Shown here in pieces: positions 42,267-50,954 of a stretch of 64,000 nt of DNA. How positions within the stretch are numbered: the stretch's first letter is position 1; each line of letters opens with the position of its first letter. Source of the DNA: Clostridia bacterium. Its GTDB lineage: Bacteria; Bacillota; Clostridia; UBA1381; UBA9506. Below the pieces are notes generated by a model, which was not told where the DNA came from, did no database searches, and saw only the letters and a program-made list of their open reading frames with translations. Made by a program: the position numbers and the translations under genes. The stretch covers positions 124,001-188,000 of the forward strand of contig JAFQBK010000012.1 in assembly GCA_017399695.1 (NCBI GenBank). The letters are read 5' to 3'.

Positions 42267-43266
42267 GCGTTTCCTCCTCTTGATGAAAGCGTTGTCTTAA
42301 TTTTTCCATTGCTCCGGACTCTGCGAAGTTTGCCGCACTCTTTACCGCATTATAAAACGCCTTTGCCTTTGAGCTTCCGTGCGCTTTGATGACTGCCGCA
42401 TCAATACCCAAAATCGGCGCGCCACCATACTCCGAATAATCCGCCTTCTTTTTCACCTCACCAAGACCAGGTTTTAAGACCGCGGCGCAAAGCTTGGTTA
42501 AGATATTTTTCATAAATACATTTTTAATCATACCAAACATCGATGAAGCCATACCCTCCATCAGCTTGATAATAACGTTTCCGACAAAGCCGTCACAAAC
42601 GATAACATCCGCATCGCCTGCCGGAACCTGCCGCGCTTCAATATTACCGACAAAGTTGACCTTGCTCGTTTTTAATAGCTGATGTGCAGCTTTGGAAAGC
42701 TCGTCACCCTTGGCTTCCTCCGCACCGATATTTACGATACCGACACGCGGATTCTTAATTTTTAAGACATCCTCAGCGTAAACTGCGCCCATCTCCGCAA
42801 ACTGTAGCAAATGCTCCGGTTTACAGTCGGTATTGGCACCGACATCCAAAAGAATGCTTCCTCCGGTGAGCGTCGGGATAAAGGTTGCAAGCGCCGGACG
42901 CTTCACGCCCTTAATTCTTCCAAGCACGCGAAAAGCACCCGCAAAATATGCGCCGGTATTTCCGGCAGAAACCATTGCATCTGCCTCTTTGTTTTTCAGA
43001 ATCGAAAGAGCAACCATCAAGGACGAATCCTTTTTGGTGCGCGTCGCCTGCACCGGTGAATCGTCATTGGTAATGACCTCGGTTGCATTGCGGATGGATA
43101 CCCTCTCTTCCGGATAGGTTTCCTCTTTTAAGAGAGCTAAAAGCTCCTCTTCTTTTCCTGTAAAAATCAGTTCTACATTTTCAAGCTCACGAACCGCCAT
43201 CAAAGCACCGCGCACGACCTCGGTCGGTGCGTGGTCGCCGCCGTAAGCATCTACCACGATACGCAT
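42256..43266 (-). CDS. plsX: phosphate acyltransferase PlsX
   Basis: A 336-residue enzyme that makes acyl phosphate from acyl-ACP for phospholipid synthesis. RIVVDAYGGDHAP at the N-terminus, SAGNTGAYFAGA, and VVCDGFVGNVIIKLMEG identify it. First gene of the fab operon with its own promoter. No fapR or rpmF gene precedes it in this window. Confidence 0.96.
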   Translation of the reverse strand: MRIVVDAYGGDHAPTEVVRGALMAVRELENVELIFTGKEEELLALLKEETYPEERVSIRNATEVITNDDSPVQATRTKKDSSLMVALSILKNKEADAMVSAGNTGAYFAGAFRVLGRIKGVKRPALATFIPTLTGGSILLDVGANTDCKPEHLLQFAEMGAVYAEDVLKIKNPRVGIVNIGAEEAKGDELSKAAHQLLKTSKVNFVGNIEARQVPAGDADVIVCDGFVGNVIIKLMEGMASSMFGMIKNVFMKNILTKLCAAVLKPGLGEVKKKADYSEYGGAPILGIDAAVIKAHGSSKAKAFYNAVKSAANFAESGAMEKLRQRFHQEEETHEC

Positions 43267-43303
43267 ATCTCACCCTTCTATCTGCTACTGCTTAATTTAT
43301 ATA

Positions 43304-43332
43304 ATTATACTATAAAGCCCCATATTTTTCAA
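43304..43332 (-). promoter_or_regulatory. plsX/fab operon promoter
   Basis: Minus strand TTGAAA (43332-43327), 17 bases, TATAAT (43309-43304). The -35 overlaps the last codons of uvrC. No FapR-type palindrome is visible. Confidence 0.8.
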
Positions 43333-45194
43333 GCTTTTTCGTGAAAATACAGAAAAACACTCTCCGCCTGACGCGCCGTTAAGCCGCCTTGTTTGATAAG
43401 CTCTTCCTCTGTCGCATTTTTAATCGCCGTCATCGTTTTCATCTGCTTCATCAGCTTTTTGCGCGTCGCAGGGCCAATGCCGGAAATTTCCTCGAGTTTC
43501 GACCCGGTCATTGTTTTACTGCGCAGTTTTTTGTGGTACTCGATTGCAAAACGGTGCACCTCGTCCTGAATCCTCGTAATCAGCATAAATGCTGCTGAGC
43601 TTTTGGCAAATTCGATTTCTTTTCCGTCTTTATCTATCAGCACGCGGGTGCGATGCTTGTCGTCTTTTACCATACCAAAGAGCGGCACATCCTCATCCAA
43701 AAGTTCTAAAAGCTCGCTGATAACGGAAAGATGCCCCTTGCCGCCGTCTAAAAAGATGCAGTCGGGGCGTGGCAGGAATTTTGCATCCTTTTTTGCAAGC
43801 TCTCCTTGCTCTATCAGGAGTTCTTCTTCCCTTGCGTGCTTCATTCTGCGGTAAATCATTTCAGCCATGCTCTTATAGTCGTCGCTGCCCTCTACGGTTT
43901 CAATCTTAAACCGACGGTAGTAGCGTTTTGCCGGCTGACCGTCAACGAAAACGACCATGGAACCGACATTTTCAGCACCGCTTGTGTTTGATATATCATA
44001 CGATTCAATCCGGTACGGTGGCGTGGGCAAAAGCAGCTCCTCTTTTAATTTCAGGATAGTTTTGCTGATGCTTTTTTTATCAGAAGAACGTTTCAAGAGA
44101 TAATCCACCGCGGCTTGTCTGGCATTTTTATATGCCATTTCCACAATCCGCTTTTTATCCCCCCGCTTGGGACAACTGACCTTGACCTTTTGCCCCTTTT
44201 TCTGCGAAAGCCACTCGGAAATCAGTGGAAGTTCTTCGCTGTCATACTGTGTATAAATCTGTTTCGGGATATCCCCTGCCTCGTGGTAAAACTGCTTCAA
44301 AAACTCGGAAACCAACTCCGATTCCGGCATTTCTCCGCTTTTATCCAAAATCACCGTGCGTCTGCCTAAAAGCCTTCCCCGGCGGATAAAAAACACCTCG
44401 GCAAAGGTCTTGGTATCCTGACGGTAAAATCCCAAAACATCCTCATCTGCCTGACGCTCGGAGATGATTTTCTGCCGTTCGTCAAGCCGTTTGATACTAT
44501 CCAGTTTATCCCTTAAAATCGCGGCTCTTTCAAACTCCATCGCCTCGGATGCCGCATACATATCCTCCCGAAGAGAAGAAATCAATTCCTCATGCTCCCC
44601 GTTTAAGAAGCGGCAGGCATCTGATATCATCTTTTTATATTCTTGCTTTGTGACCACTCGCTCACACGGCGCGATGCATTGCCCGATATGCGCATTCAGG
44701 CACGCTCGTTTTTTACCCATATCCCGTGGCAGAACAATATTACAATTCGGAATTTTATAGAGCTTACTGACCATATCAATTGCCTCTCGCACTGCCGCAC
44801 TTGAGGTATAAGGTCCGAAATACTTCGCTCCGTCACGCTCCATTTTTCTTGCAAACAGAATTTTCGGGAACTCGTCACGCGTCGTTACCTTGATATACGG
44901 ATAGTTCTTATCGTCCTTTAAGAGAATATTGTAATAGGGCTTATATTTTTTGATGAGATTACACTCTAAAATCAGAGCCTCAAGTTCACTGTCGGTCAGG
45001 ATATATTCAAAATCTGCGATGTTTGAAACCATTGCGCGCACTTTGGGCGTATGGCGTTCGGGATTCTGAAAATACTGGCGCACACGGTTTTTTAAGAGTT
45101 TGGCTTTTCCGACATAGATAATCTTGCCGTTTTTATCCTTCATCAAATACACGCCCGGCTCCATAGGAATATTGGATAGTCTCGATGCTTCCAC
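43329..45194 (-). CDS. uvrC: excinuclease ABC subunit C
   Basis: A 621-residue nucleotide excision repair nuclease. GIY-YIG domain at the N-terminus (EPGVYLMKDKNGKIIYVGKA), UvrB-binding segment (about residues 195-230), the RNase H-like domain (FLDGGKGHLSVISELL) and the terminal helix-hairpin-helix (ISGIGPATRKKLM). Start set at GTG 45194, 7 bases after AAGGAGG; 14 more codons upstream are in frame but have no ribosome site. Confidence 0.96.
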   Translation of the reverse strand: MEASRLSNIPMEPGVYLMKDKNGKIIYVGKAKLLKNRVRQYFQNPERHTPKVRAMVSNIADFEYILTDSELEALILECNLIKKYKPYYNILLKDDKNYPYIKVTTRDEFPKILFARKMERDGAKYFGPYTSSAAVREAIDMVSKLYKIPNCNIVLPRDMGKKRACLNAHIGQCIAPCERVVTKQEYKKMISDACRFLNGEHEELISSLREDMYAASEAMEFERAAILRDKLDSIKRLDERQKIISERQADEDVLGFYRQDTKTFAEVFFIRRGRLLGRRTVILDKSGEMPESELVSEFLKQFYHEAGDIPKQIYTQYDSEELPLISEWLSQKKGQKVKVSCPKRGDKKRIVEMAYKNARQAAVDYLLKRSSDKKSISKTILKLKEELLLPTPPYRIESYDISNTSGAENVGSMVVFVDGQPAKRYYRRFKIETVEGSDDYKSMAEMIYRRMKHAREEELLIEQGELAKKDAKFLPRPDCIFLDGGKGHLSVISELLELLDEDVPLFGMVKDDKHRTRVLIDKDGKEIEFAKSSAAFMLITRIQDEVHRFAIEYHKKLRSKTMTGSKLEEISGIGPATRKKLMKQMKTMTAIKNATEEELIKQGGLTARQAESVFLYFHEKA

Positions 45195-45213
45195 GTTTGC
45201 GCCTCCTTTCGAT

Positions 45214-45253
45214 ATAAAAAGAGCCACAGCAAACATTTTTTACCGTGGCTTTT
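45214..45253 (-). terminator. hairpin with T run after the lipoprotein gene
   Basis: GAGCCAC region (45219-45227) pairs with GTGGCTTTT (45245-45253); the minus strand ends with TTTTTATAT. The 17-base loop is long, so strength is doubtful, and the uvrC ribosome site follows. Confidence 0.5.
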
Positions 45254-45259
45254 GTGTGT

Positions 45260-45697
45260 TTAGTTTGCTTCTAATATTTCCAGGCTTTCGACCGTTTTTA
45301 CTCCATCGTTATTGCGATAGTAGGCAATAATGTACGTTCCGAGCATAATCATCGGCTTGCTTTCGTCCTTATTGAAAATGCCAAGGTCGCGTTTGCCTTT
45401 CGTACCAAGGTCGAGTTCATAATATACGCCCTCTGCCAAAATGGTAACTGCATCTTCGGTAAGAGCCGTGATTTTTCCCTCAATGTACGGATTTTCTCCG
45501 CCCATGACCTGTCCCTCCGGCTTGGTAATGTTCGGGTTCGGGGTTGCTGTGGGAATGCCCGGATTTGCCTCCGTCTCCGGCACTTCTTGCGGTGCAGGAG
45601 TCTCGGTTTGTTGCGGCACAACAGACGCCGCCCCACAACCTGCCAAAACAGAAAGAGTAAAAACGGCAGTTAGCATCAATAAAAGCAATCGTTTCAT
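45260..45697 (-). CDS. lipoprotein of unknown function
   Basis: A 145-residue lipoprotein: signal peptide with lipobox LAGC (Cys21), a Pro/Thr/Glu-rich linker (about residues 29-62), then a small beta domain (YIEGKITALTEDAVTILAEGVYYELDLG) that could be an OB-like fold. No family recognised. It abuts the membrane protein gene upstream (stop and start meet), so the two are probably co-expressed. Confidence 0.75.
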   Translation of the reverse strand: MKRLLLLMLTAVFTLSVLAGCGAASVVPQQTETPAPQEVPETEANPGIPTATPNPNITKPEGQVMGGENPYIEGKITALTEDAVTILAEGVYYELDLGTKGKRDLGIFNKDESKPMIMLGTYIIAYYRNNDGVKTVESLEILEAN

Positions 45698-46228
45698 TTA
45701 CATCTGACCTCCGTGAATTTTTGCCTGTAATACCTGATAATAATACGAAATAATATAGCTGAGCACATAGTCGTAAATCACAAATACGGCTTCTAATAGC
45801 ACCACCACCGCCGGCAAATAGTAAACCGCTATTTTGGCGAGGATGGACTCTAAACTCGGCAGAAAAAAGGTGCGGAAGACGAAAAATGCAAGTACTAAAA
45901 ACAGATTAAAAATCAAAAGCTTTAATATCCATTCCAGCCAGCGCTTATTCAGTCGCTCCACATACATTTTCACAATCGGATAATAGCCAATAAAAAGGAG
46001 ATAAATGATGACCATCATTTTTTTCGGAATCAGCAAAAGCGAAAGCAGGCTGACGCCGACATAATGAATCATCCCGTACTTTGCACCGTATTCTGCTACG
46101 CAGACCGTACCAAACACAGAGGTGAGCGCCAACACGGAAATCTTCGCAGAAGGCAGCGTGGACGCCCCAAACAAGCACAAAACCGCCAGCGCCATCATAA
46201 TTGCGGAAAATGCCATTTTTTTTGCCAT
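45698..46228 (-). CDS. integral membrane protein of unknown function
   Basis: A 176-residue protein with about five hydrophobic segments, starting AFSAIMMALAVLCLFGAS and ending in a Tyr-rich helix (DYVLSYIISYYYQVL). The first part resembles substrate-binding S components of ECF transporters in general look, but I cannot assign it. It lies 13 bases after the J-domain gene. Confidence 0.7.
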   Translation of the reverse strand: MAKKMAFSAIMMALAVLCLFGASTLPSAKISVLALTSVFGTVCVAEYGAKYGMIHYVGVSLLSLLLIPKKMMVIIYLLFIGYYPIVKMYVERLNKRWLEWILKLLIFNLFLVLAFFVFRTFFLPSLESILAKIAVYYLPAVVVLLEAVFVIYDYVLSYIISYYYQVLQAKIHGGQM

Positions 46229-46241
46229 GATCGTTCCTCCG

Positions 46242-46844
46242 TCAGCAGCACGAAATCAAATCGCCGCCCATACATTCGCAGCAGCAGTCCGCACAAATCA
46301 GATTCTGACAACAGTCGCAGGTGGACATGCCGCCCGGGCCTCTGCCCATGCTCATACCGACATCTCGGTAATGCTGAGTTTGTGCTACATAACTATTCAT
46401 CGCCGCGCGGTATTCCGGGTTTGCCGGGTCCATATTGACCGCCTGACGGATAAAATTCATTCCTTGCTGATACCAACCGCGCTTCATAAACAACGAGCCT
46501 TTTAAGAAAAACCACTCTGCATTGCGGTCGGACATGCCGTCTAAAAGCGCCTCCGCCTCCGAAAGATGACCCATCTGAATCATATTGCGAATCTGCATAA
46601 AATTGCCCGTACCGGTATAGGATGAGCCACGATAGGACGAACTTCCTCCCGCACCTGCGCCGCCTCCGGTCAGCGCCTCATACGCCTCGTTGATTTCTTT
46701 AAATTTCTCCTCTGCCAAATCTGCCAAAGGATTGTTTGCATAATGATCGGGATGATACTGCTTTGCAAGCTTACGGTAAGCCTGCTTGATTTCTTCCTGT
46801 GATGCACCTTTACTGATGCCAAGCACCTCATAAGGATCTTTCAT
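46242..46844 (-). CDS. J-domain protein with TPR-like region and Cys-rich tail
   Basis: A 200-residue protein. The J domain (residues 1-60, [20 protein letters not shown] and HPD in QYHPDHY) would stimulate a DnaK. A Gly/Ser linker, two helical repeats ([40 protein letters not shown]) of TPR type, and a tail with eight cysteines ([19 protein letters not shown]) follow. The DnaJ zinc finger (four CXXCXGXG) is not present. Overlaps the DUF5685-like gene by 17 bases. Confidence 0.82.
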   Translation of the reverse strand: MKDPYEVLGISKGASQEEIKQAYRKLAKQYHPDHYANNPLADLAEEKFKEINEAYEALTGGGAGAGGSSSYRGSSYTGTGNFMQIRNMIQMGHLSEAEALLDGMSDRNAEWFFLKGSLFMKRGWYQQGMNFIRQAVNMDPANPEYRAAMNSYVAQTQHYRDVGMSMGRGPGGMSTCDCCQNLICADCCCECMGGDLISCC

Positions 46845-47688
46845 GGACTTCTTTCTCCTTTTTCACTCCGTCAAAAACCCGGGACATCGATTCGGGCAAG
46901 CCCAAATAGAGAATGTTATCCAGAATCGGACGGTTTCTTTTTATATTCAGTAATTGATAGCTGTTTGAGATTTCGCTGAGTGTAAATTCAAGCATTTGCC
47001 TAATTTCTTCCGTAACCGGCGTTTCTTTTGCCAAAAGAAACGGATTAAAGTTGTTTTCCTTTTTATCCTTTTCCCGGTCCTCATACGCATCTAAAATATA
47101 AATAAAGCGACCCAGACCATAACCAATATGCGACAGGATTCTTCGCTCGGTTTCCCCTACGCCCGGCGCTGCCGAAAAGACCTCCTGCATCAGCCCGGCA
47201 AATTCCTCTGCCAAGCGGTCAAGCTCGTCACATTGTTCCTTTTCCAGACGCGAAAGCTGTTTTAAGTGCTTCTCCACAACAGAAAACAGTTCGGGGTATT
47301 TCTTCTTCACCTTGCGTTTTGCGTGTGCCATTACCGGCATAGCAAACAGGGCTTTTACAGAATGCTCGTCCCGCCAGTTATCCCTGATTTTCCCTACCGC
47401 GAGCATCACATTCACTGCCGCGGTATAAGAAAGGGGCACAAAAGGGCGTGCCATTGGTTTTTTGCGGACAGGACTGACGATACAACGCTCGGGCACAAAG
47501 CTCGTTTCCTCCTCACAAAGAGAGGATAGGAGCAACGCCAAAAAGGTAACATCATAACTTAAGCCCATCCGTGAGGCAAAGCCGTATTCTTTTTTTAATG
47601 TTTTGCACAAACCGCAATAATACGCGCGGAACACATTGTATTCCCGCACGCGGAGTTCATCCTTTGCGATTTTCACATATCCAAACAC
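46828..47688 (-). CDS. DUF5685-like protein
   Basis: A 286-residue, helix-rich soluble protein that starts [21 protein letters not shown] and has [14 protein letters not shown] (a CXXC pair, residues 24-27). I recall this N-terminus from the DUF5685 family of Firmicutes; function unknown. The acidic pair [18 protein letters not shown] near residue 200 is like a metal-dependent prenyltransferase-type helix pattern but is not enough for a call. It is followed by the J-domain protein with overlap, which suggests a shared job. Confidence 0.75.
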   Translation of the reverse strand: MFGYVKIAKDELRVREYNVFRAYYCGLCKTLKKEYGFASRMGLSYDVTFLALLLSSLCEEETSFVPERCIVSPVRKKPMARPFVPLSYTAAVNVMLAVGKIRDNWRDEHSVKALFAMPVMAHAKRKVKKKYPELFSVVEKHLKQLSRLEKEQCDELDRLAEEFAGLMQEVFSAAPGVGETERRILSHIGYGLGRFIYILDAYEDREKDKKENNFNPFLLAKETPVTEEIRQMLEFTLSEISNSYQLLNIKRNRPILDNILYLGLPESMSRVFDGVKKEKEVHERSL

Positions 47689-47825
47689 AAATAACCCTGC
47701 CTTTTCCCTTTTTTCTTATTTTACCATATTTTTCTTTCTATGGGAATCCTTATTTTGTAAACTATTTATAAACTCCATATCACCTCATAGTATATTATAT
47801 TTTTGATTTATTATCAATAAAAAGA

Positions 47826-47854
47826 TTGTTTTTTGATTTTTTCGTTGTTATAAT
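47826..47854 (+). promoter_or_regulatory. promoter of the SLH-cyclophilin gene
   Basis: TTGTTT (47826-47831), 17 bases, TATAAT (47849-47854), followed by CGGAGG 8 bases before the ATG at 47888. Confidence 0.75.
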
Positions 47855-47887
47855 AAAACTATGTAAAAATAATCACGGAGGTCTGAA

Positions 47888-49177
47888 ATGAAAAAATTTA
47901 TTTCGGTTTTACTGACATTCATATTGCTGTTTAGCGTGAGCCTGCCCGTCTTTGCTCACGATTTTACGGATATTGCAGGTCACTGGGCAGAACCTGAAAT
48001 CAGCGCGGCTTTTTCGGCAGGCATCGTCAAAGGTGACGGAAACGGACAGTTTCGTCCGAACGATACCATTACTCGCGCAGAGTTTTTTAAGATGCTGATT
48101 GCAGCTCTTTTAGAGCCGACGGACGATTTGCTTTCTGAGGCAAAAACTGCGGCTGATAGTGCCGGAATTGCACACTGGTTTGCGCCGTATAATATCATCG
48201 CAATTTATTCTGATATGTTTTATGTCGACCAGGAAAATGCTGTTAATACCAAAGACGGCTCTGTGTATCCGGGAATCGTCGAAATCGGCTTTGGGGATAA
48301 TCAGACCTTTCCCGGTGTTTCCGCAAACAAAAGTACTGAGTACCGCATCGAGCGTTGGGAAATGGCGTTTATGATGTCGTGGATTTTAGAAAAAGTAACC
48401 GATGATCCGGTACTCGCTCTTTCAACCGACGTCAGTCAGGCGGCAGAATATCCGACGAGCGTACAGATGTCGGCGGCATACAGCGTCTACAACGGGATTA
48501 TGAAGGGCGATGAAAACGGAAATCTCAATCTTGCAAACTTCGGCACCCGTGCAGAAGCAACTGCCCTGATTAACCGTTTGGTTAATTTTGTGAATATGCG
48601 CTCGGAAGTCTTAAATGCGGAAGCGGAAAAAGCACAGGGCATCAACGTAAAAACCTACACTGAAGAAGAGATTCCGAAAGAAAATGTCAAAGTTTTGTTC
48701 TCGATGGAAAACGGCAAATCCTTTACCGTTGAACTTTATCCCGAAATCGCACCGCAAACCGTTGCAAACTTTGTGTCCCTGGTCAACGCAGGCTTTTATG
48801 ACGGTCTGACCTTCCACCGCGTCGTAGATAATTTTATGGCGCAGGGCGGTGACCCGGATGGAGATGGCACAGGCGGCGCAGAGTTTAATGTACATGGCGA
48901 ATTCGCCGCAAACGGCTTTCAAAACTCCCTTGCACATACCGCCGGGGTCATTTCCATGGCGCGTGGTAATCTCTTTAACTCCGCAAGCAGTCAGTTCTTT
49001 ATCTGCTATAATGACCAGCCTGCTTTAGACGGCAACTATGCCGCATTCGGCAAAGTCATCGACGGATTTGAAACAGTACAAGCTTTTACCAAAGTGGAAA
49101 GAACCGAAAATGCAAGCGGCGAACTCGCTTCTCCGGTACGACCGATTGTCATTGTTAGTGCAAAGGTTGTAAAATAA
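47888..49177 (+). CDS. SLH-domain peptidyl-prolyl isomerase (cyclophilin), surface-anchored
   Basis: A 429-residue secreted protein: signal peptide (1-22, ending VFA), SLH motif (DFTDIAGHWAEPEISAAFSAGIV with GNGQFRPNDTITRAEF), a second degenerate SLH-like part to about residue 230 (GIMKGDENGNLNLANFGTRAEATALINRL), then a cyclophilin domain (about 262-428) with TFHRVVDNFMAQGGDPDGDG, ISMARG and SQFFICYNDQPALDGNYAAFG. It should sit on the cell wall through SLH and help fold exported proteins at proline bonds. The joining of SLH and cyclophilin in one chain is unusual. Confidence 0.92.
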   Translation: MKKFISVLLTFILLFSVSLPVFAHDFTDIAGHWAEPEISAAFSAGIVKGDGNGQFRPNDTITRAEFFKMLIAALLEPTDDLLSEAKTAADSAGIAHWFAPYNIIAIYSDMFYVDQENAVNTKDGSVYPGIVEIGFGDNQTFPGVSANKSTEYRIERWEMAFMMSWILEKVTDDPVLALSTDVSQAAEYPTSVQMSAAYSVYNGIMKGDENGNLNLANFGTRAEATALINRLVNFVNMRSEVLNAEAEKAQGINVKTYTEEEIPKENVKVLFSMENGKSFTVELYPEIAPQTVANFVSLVNAGFYDGLTFHRVVDNFMAQGGDPDGDGTGGAEFNVHGEFAANGFQNSLAHTAGVISMARGNLFNSASSQFFICYNDQPALDGNYAAFGKVIDGFETVQAFTKVERTENASGELASPVRPIVIVSAKVVK

Positions 49178-49183
49178 AATAAT

Positions 49184-49219
49184 AAAAAAACAGGTGCATC
49201 AACGATGCACCTGTTTTTT
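49184..49219 (+). terminator. bidirectional terminator between SLH-cyclophilin and folC
   Basis: ACAGGTGCATC and GATGCACCTGT form an 11-base stem with an AAC loop, A7 before and T6 after, so it ends both converging genes. Confidence 0.92.
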
Positions 49220-50489
49220 ATGCTTTCTCTTTGATTTCCCGAATCAAATATAATGAGCCGACGACAAATACTGTTCCCTCTCTGTCTGCAAGTTTTACTG
49301 CTTGTTTTAGCGCTTCTTTGGGATTGTCGCACATAGAGCAGTCGGAAAACAAGCCTTTGCTTGTTTCAATCAGCTCTTCCGGCGCCATCGCGCGAGGGTT
49401 CTCTACTGTGGTAAATATCACTGTATCCGTAAATCCGGAAAGCTCCGAAAGTGTCGGCAAAACCTCTTTATCTTTCATCATGGCGACCACACAGACGGTT
49501 TTTTTACCTTTCGAAAACTCCTTTGCTGCGCGCACAAACGCCCGCATTCCGTCGGGGTTATGCGCACCGTCAATCACGACGAGTGGACTTTCGCTGATTT
49601 TCTCCATTCGCCCACTCCATCGGGTTTCATAGAGTCCCTGTTTCACCGCATCCTCAGAAATTGCAAAGCCTTGCTTTTTCAATTCCTCTAACACACAAAG
49701 CGCAAGATGTGCATTCTCCAGCTGATACGCTCCGCAAAGAGAAGTTCGGTAATGCGTTCCTTTCCACGAAAATTGATTTCCGTCTCCGCTTGTTTTACAA
49801 TCGGAAAGTTCTTCTTTTTCGCACAAAATCAGGCGGTTATTCCTTTCTTCCGATTCCTTTTGGATGACCGCAAGTGCCTCCGTATTTTGGGAACTTAAAG
49901 TTACTGTCACACCGCCCTCTTTGATAATTCCGCATTTTTCAAAGGCGATTTTCCCTATGGTGTCGCCCAGATACTGCGTATGGTCAAGACCGAGCTTGGT
50001 AATAACGGAAACTAAGGGCGTGTTGATAATGTTGGTCGCATCAAAGCGGCCGCCTAAGCCGACCTCAAGCACGACGATATCACACTGCATTTCGGCAAAG
50101 TAATAAAATGCCGCCGCGGTAATCATATCAAATTCCGTAGGATAACCCGTACCCTCGTCTTTCATCTGCTCCGCTGCTGCGCGTACCTTTTCCATTACAA
50201 ACAAAAGTGCATCATCGGATATATTTTCTCCATTCACCCGCATCCGCTCGTTAAACTCATAAATAAACGGCGAGGTATAAAGACCGACGGTATAGCCGGC
50301 ACGCATTAAGACATTTGAAAGATATGCCGCCGTTGAGCCTTTGCCGTTGGTGCCTGCAATATGTACAAATGAAAGCTGCGTCTGGGGATTTCCCAAAAGC
50401 TCGGAAAGACGCGCCGGCTTTATAAGCCCCGCCTTTTCCCCAAATCGTTTCGCACCGCCCAAAAGCGCCTGTACCTTTTCGTATTCCAT
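49218..50489 (-). CDS. folC: bifunctional folylpolyglutamate/dihydrofolate synthase
   Basis: A 423-residue Mur-ligase-family enzyme that adds glutamate to folates. P-loop HIAGTNGKGST (residues 43-53), ISDDALLFVMEKV, LEVGLGGRFDATN and VIDGAHNPDGM are FolC marks. Starts at 50489; the gene is alone between a terminator and the structured RNA region. Confidence 0.94.
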   Translation of the reverse strand: MEYEKVQALLGGAKRFGEKAGLIKPARLSELLGNPQTQLSFVHIAGTNGKGSTAAYLSNVLMRAGYTVGLYTSPFIYEFNERMRVNGENISDDALLFVMEKVRAAAEQMKDEGTGYPTEFDMITAAAFYYFAEMQCDIVVLEVGLGGRFDATNIINTPLVSVITKLGLDHTQYLGDTIGKIAFEKCGIIKEGGVTVTLSSQNTEALAVIQKESEERNNRLILCEKEELSDCKTSGDGNQFSWKGTHYRTSLCGAYQLENAHLALCVLEELKKQGFAISEDAVKQGLYETRWSGRMEKISESPLVVIDGAHNPDGMRAFVRAAKEFSKGKKTVCVVAMMKDKEVLPTLSELSGFTDTVIFTTVENPRAMAPEELIETSKGLFSDCSMCDNPKEALKQAVKLADREGTVFVVGSLYLIREIKEKA

Positions 50490-50539
50490 GGTCTGCTCTC
50501 CTTATCCGTGTTTAGTCTTTATAATTTATTGGAAAATAA

Positions 50540-50568
50540 TTGACTATGATAGAAATATATGGTATACT
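50540..50568 (+). promoter_or_regulatory. strong promoter of a candidate noncoding RNA
   Basis: TTGACT (50540-50545), 17 bases, TATACT (50563-50568). The expected first transcribed base is near 50575, exactly where the closing stem of the structured RNA begins. No gene start with a ribosome site follows. Confidence 0.8.
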
Positions 50569-50574
50569 TTTTTC

Positions 50575-50739
50575 ACCACACAAATCAAATAAGGCGTATT
50601 GCAAGAGAATGTTTTTTGTTTCGCAAATAAATGCATTCTCTATTTGTGCATTCCTTGTGATATGCCAAATGATTTGTGTGGTAGCAAACGGGAGTAATGC
50701 ATTTTTTGGTGCATCAACTTTTGTTGGTGCACTTTTTTT
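50575..50739 (+). ncRNA. candidate structured noncoding RNA, about 165 bases
   Basis: Rod-like fold read by hand. P1: 50575-50587 (ACCACACAAATCA) with 50670-50682, 13 perfect pairs. P2: 50593-50605 with 50654-50666, 13 pairs of which three are G-U. P3: 50607-50611 (GAATG) with 50649-50653. P4: 50622-50629 with 50641-50648, closing an 11-base loop. Alternative: GAGAATG can instead pair with CATTCTC in that loop. A terminator stem (50709-50718 with 50723-50732, one G-U) and seven T residues end it. Strong promoter, no reading frame with a ribosome site. I cannot assign a known family; a 6S-like RNA is one thought, but the layout is not typical. Confidence 0.65.
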
Positions 50740-50778
50740 ATTTGTTCCCTCGGTTTCAAAGGCTACCACACGCTCAAA

Positions 50779-50812
50779 GAAATCCGCTTGCAAGGCGGAT
50801 TTCTTCGTTTTA
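50779..50812 (+). terminator. second hairpin downstream of the candidate RNA
   Basis: GAAATCCGC (50779-50787) and GCGGATTTC (50795-50803) form 9 perfect pairs with loop TTGCAAG, then TTCGTTTTAT. Just before it, GCTACCACAC (50762-50771) is the exact complement of 50676-50685 in the P1 strand of the RNA. Confidence 0.55.
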
Positions 50813-50883
50813 TAAAATAAATTTCCGTATCAATAATTATATGACGCTTTCCTTTTCTCTGTCAAGTTCTGTTGTATATTTCC

Positions 50884-50912
50884 TTTACTTTCTTTATAAA
50901 ATAGAGTATAAT
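50884..50912 (+). promoter_or_regulatory. murD promoter
   Basis: TTTACT (50884-50889), 17 bases, TATAAT (50907-50912), 42 bases before the murD start. Confidence 0.75.
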
Positions 50913-50954
50913 AAAGTACAAATTGAACATCTCGAAGAAAGAGAGTGAACTCCA

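Noticed and set aside
50512..50793. Minus-strand 93-codon frame in the same gap
   Set aside because: No ribosome site, mirror of inverted repeats, composition unlike neighbouring genes.
50540..50815. Plus-strand 91-codon frame over the structured RNA region
   Set aside because: Its ATG lies inside the promoter, there is no ribosome site, and it runs through stems and a terminator. Better explained as noncoding RNA.
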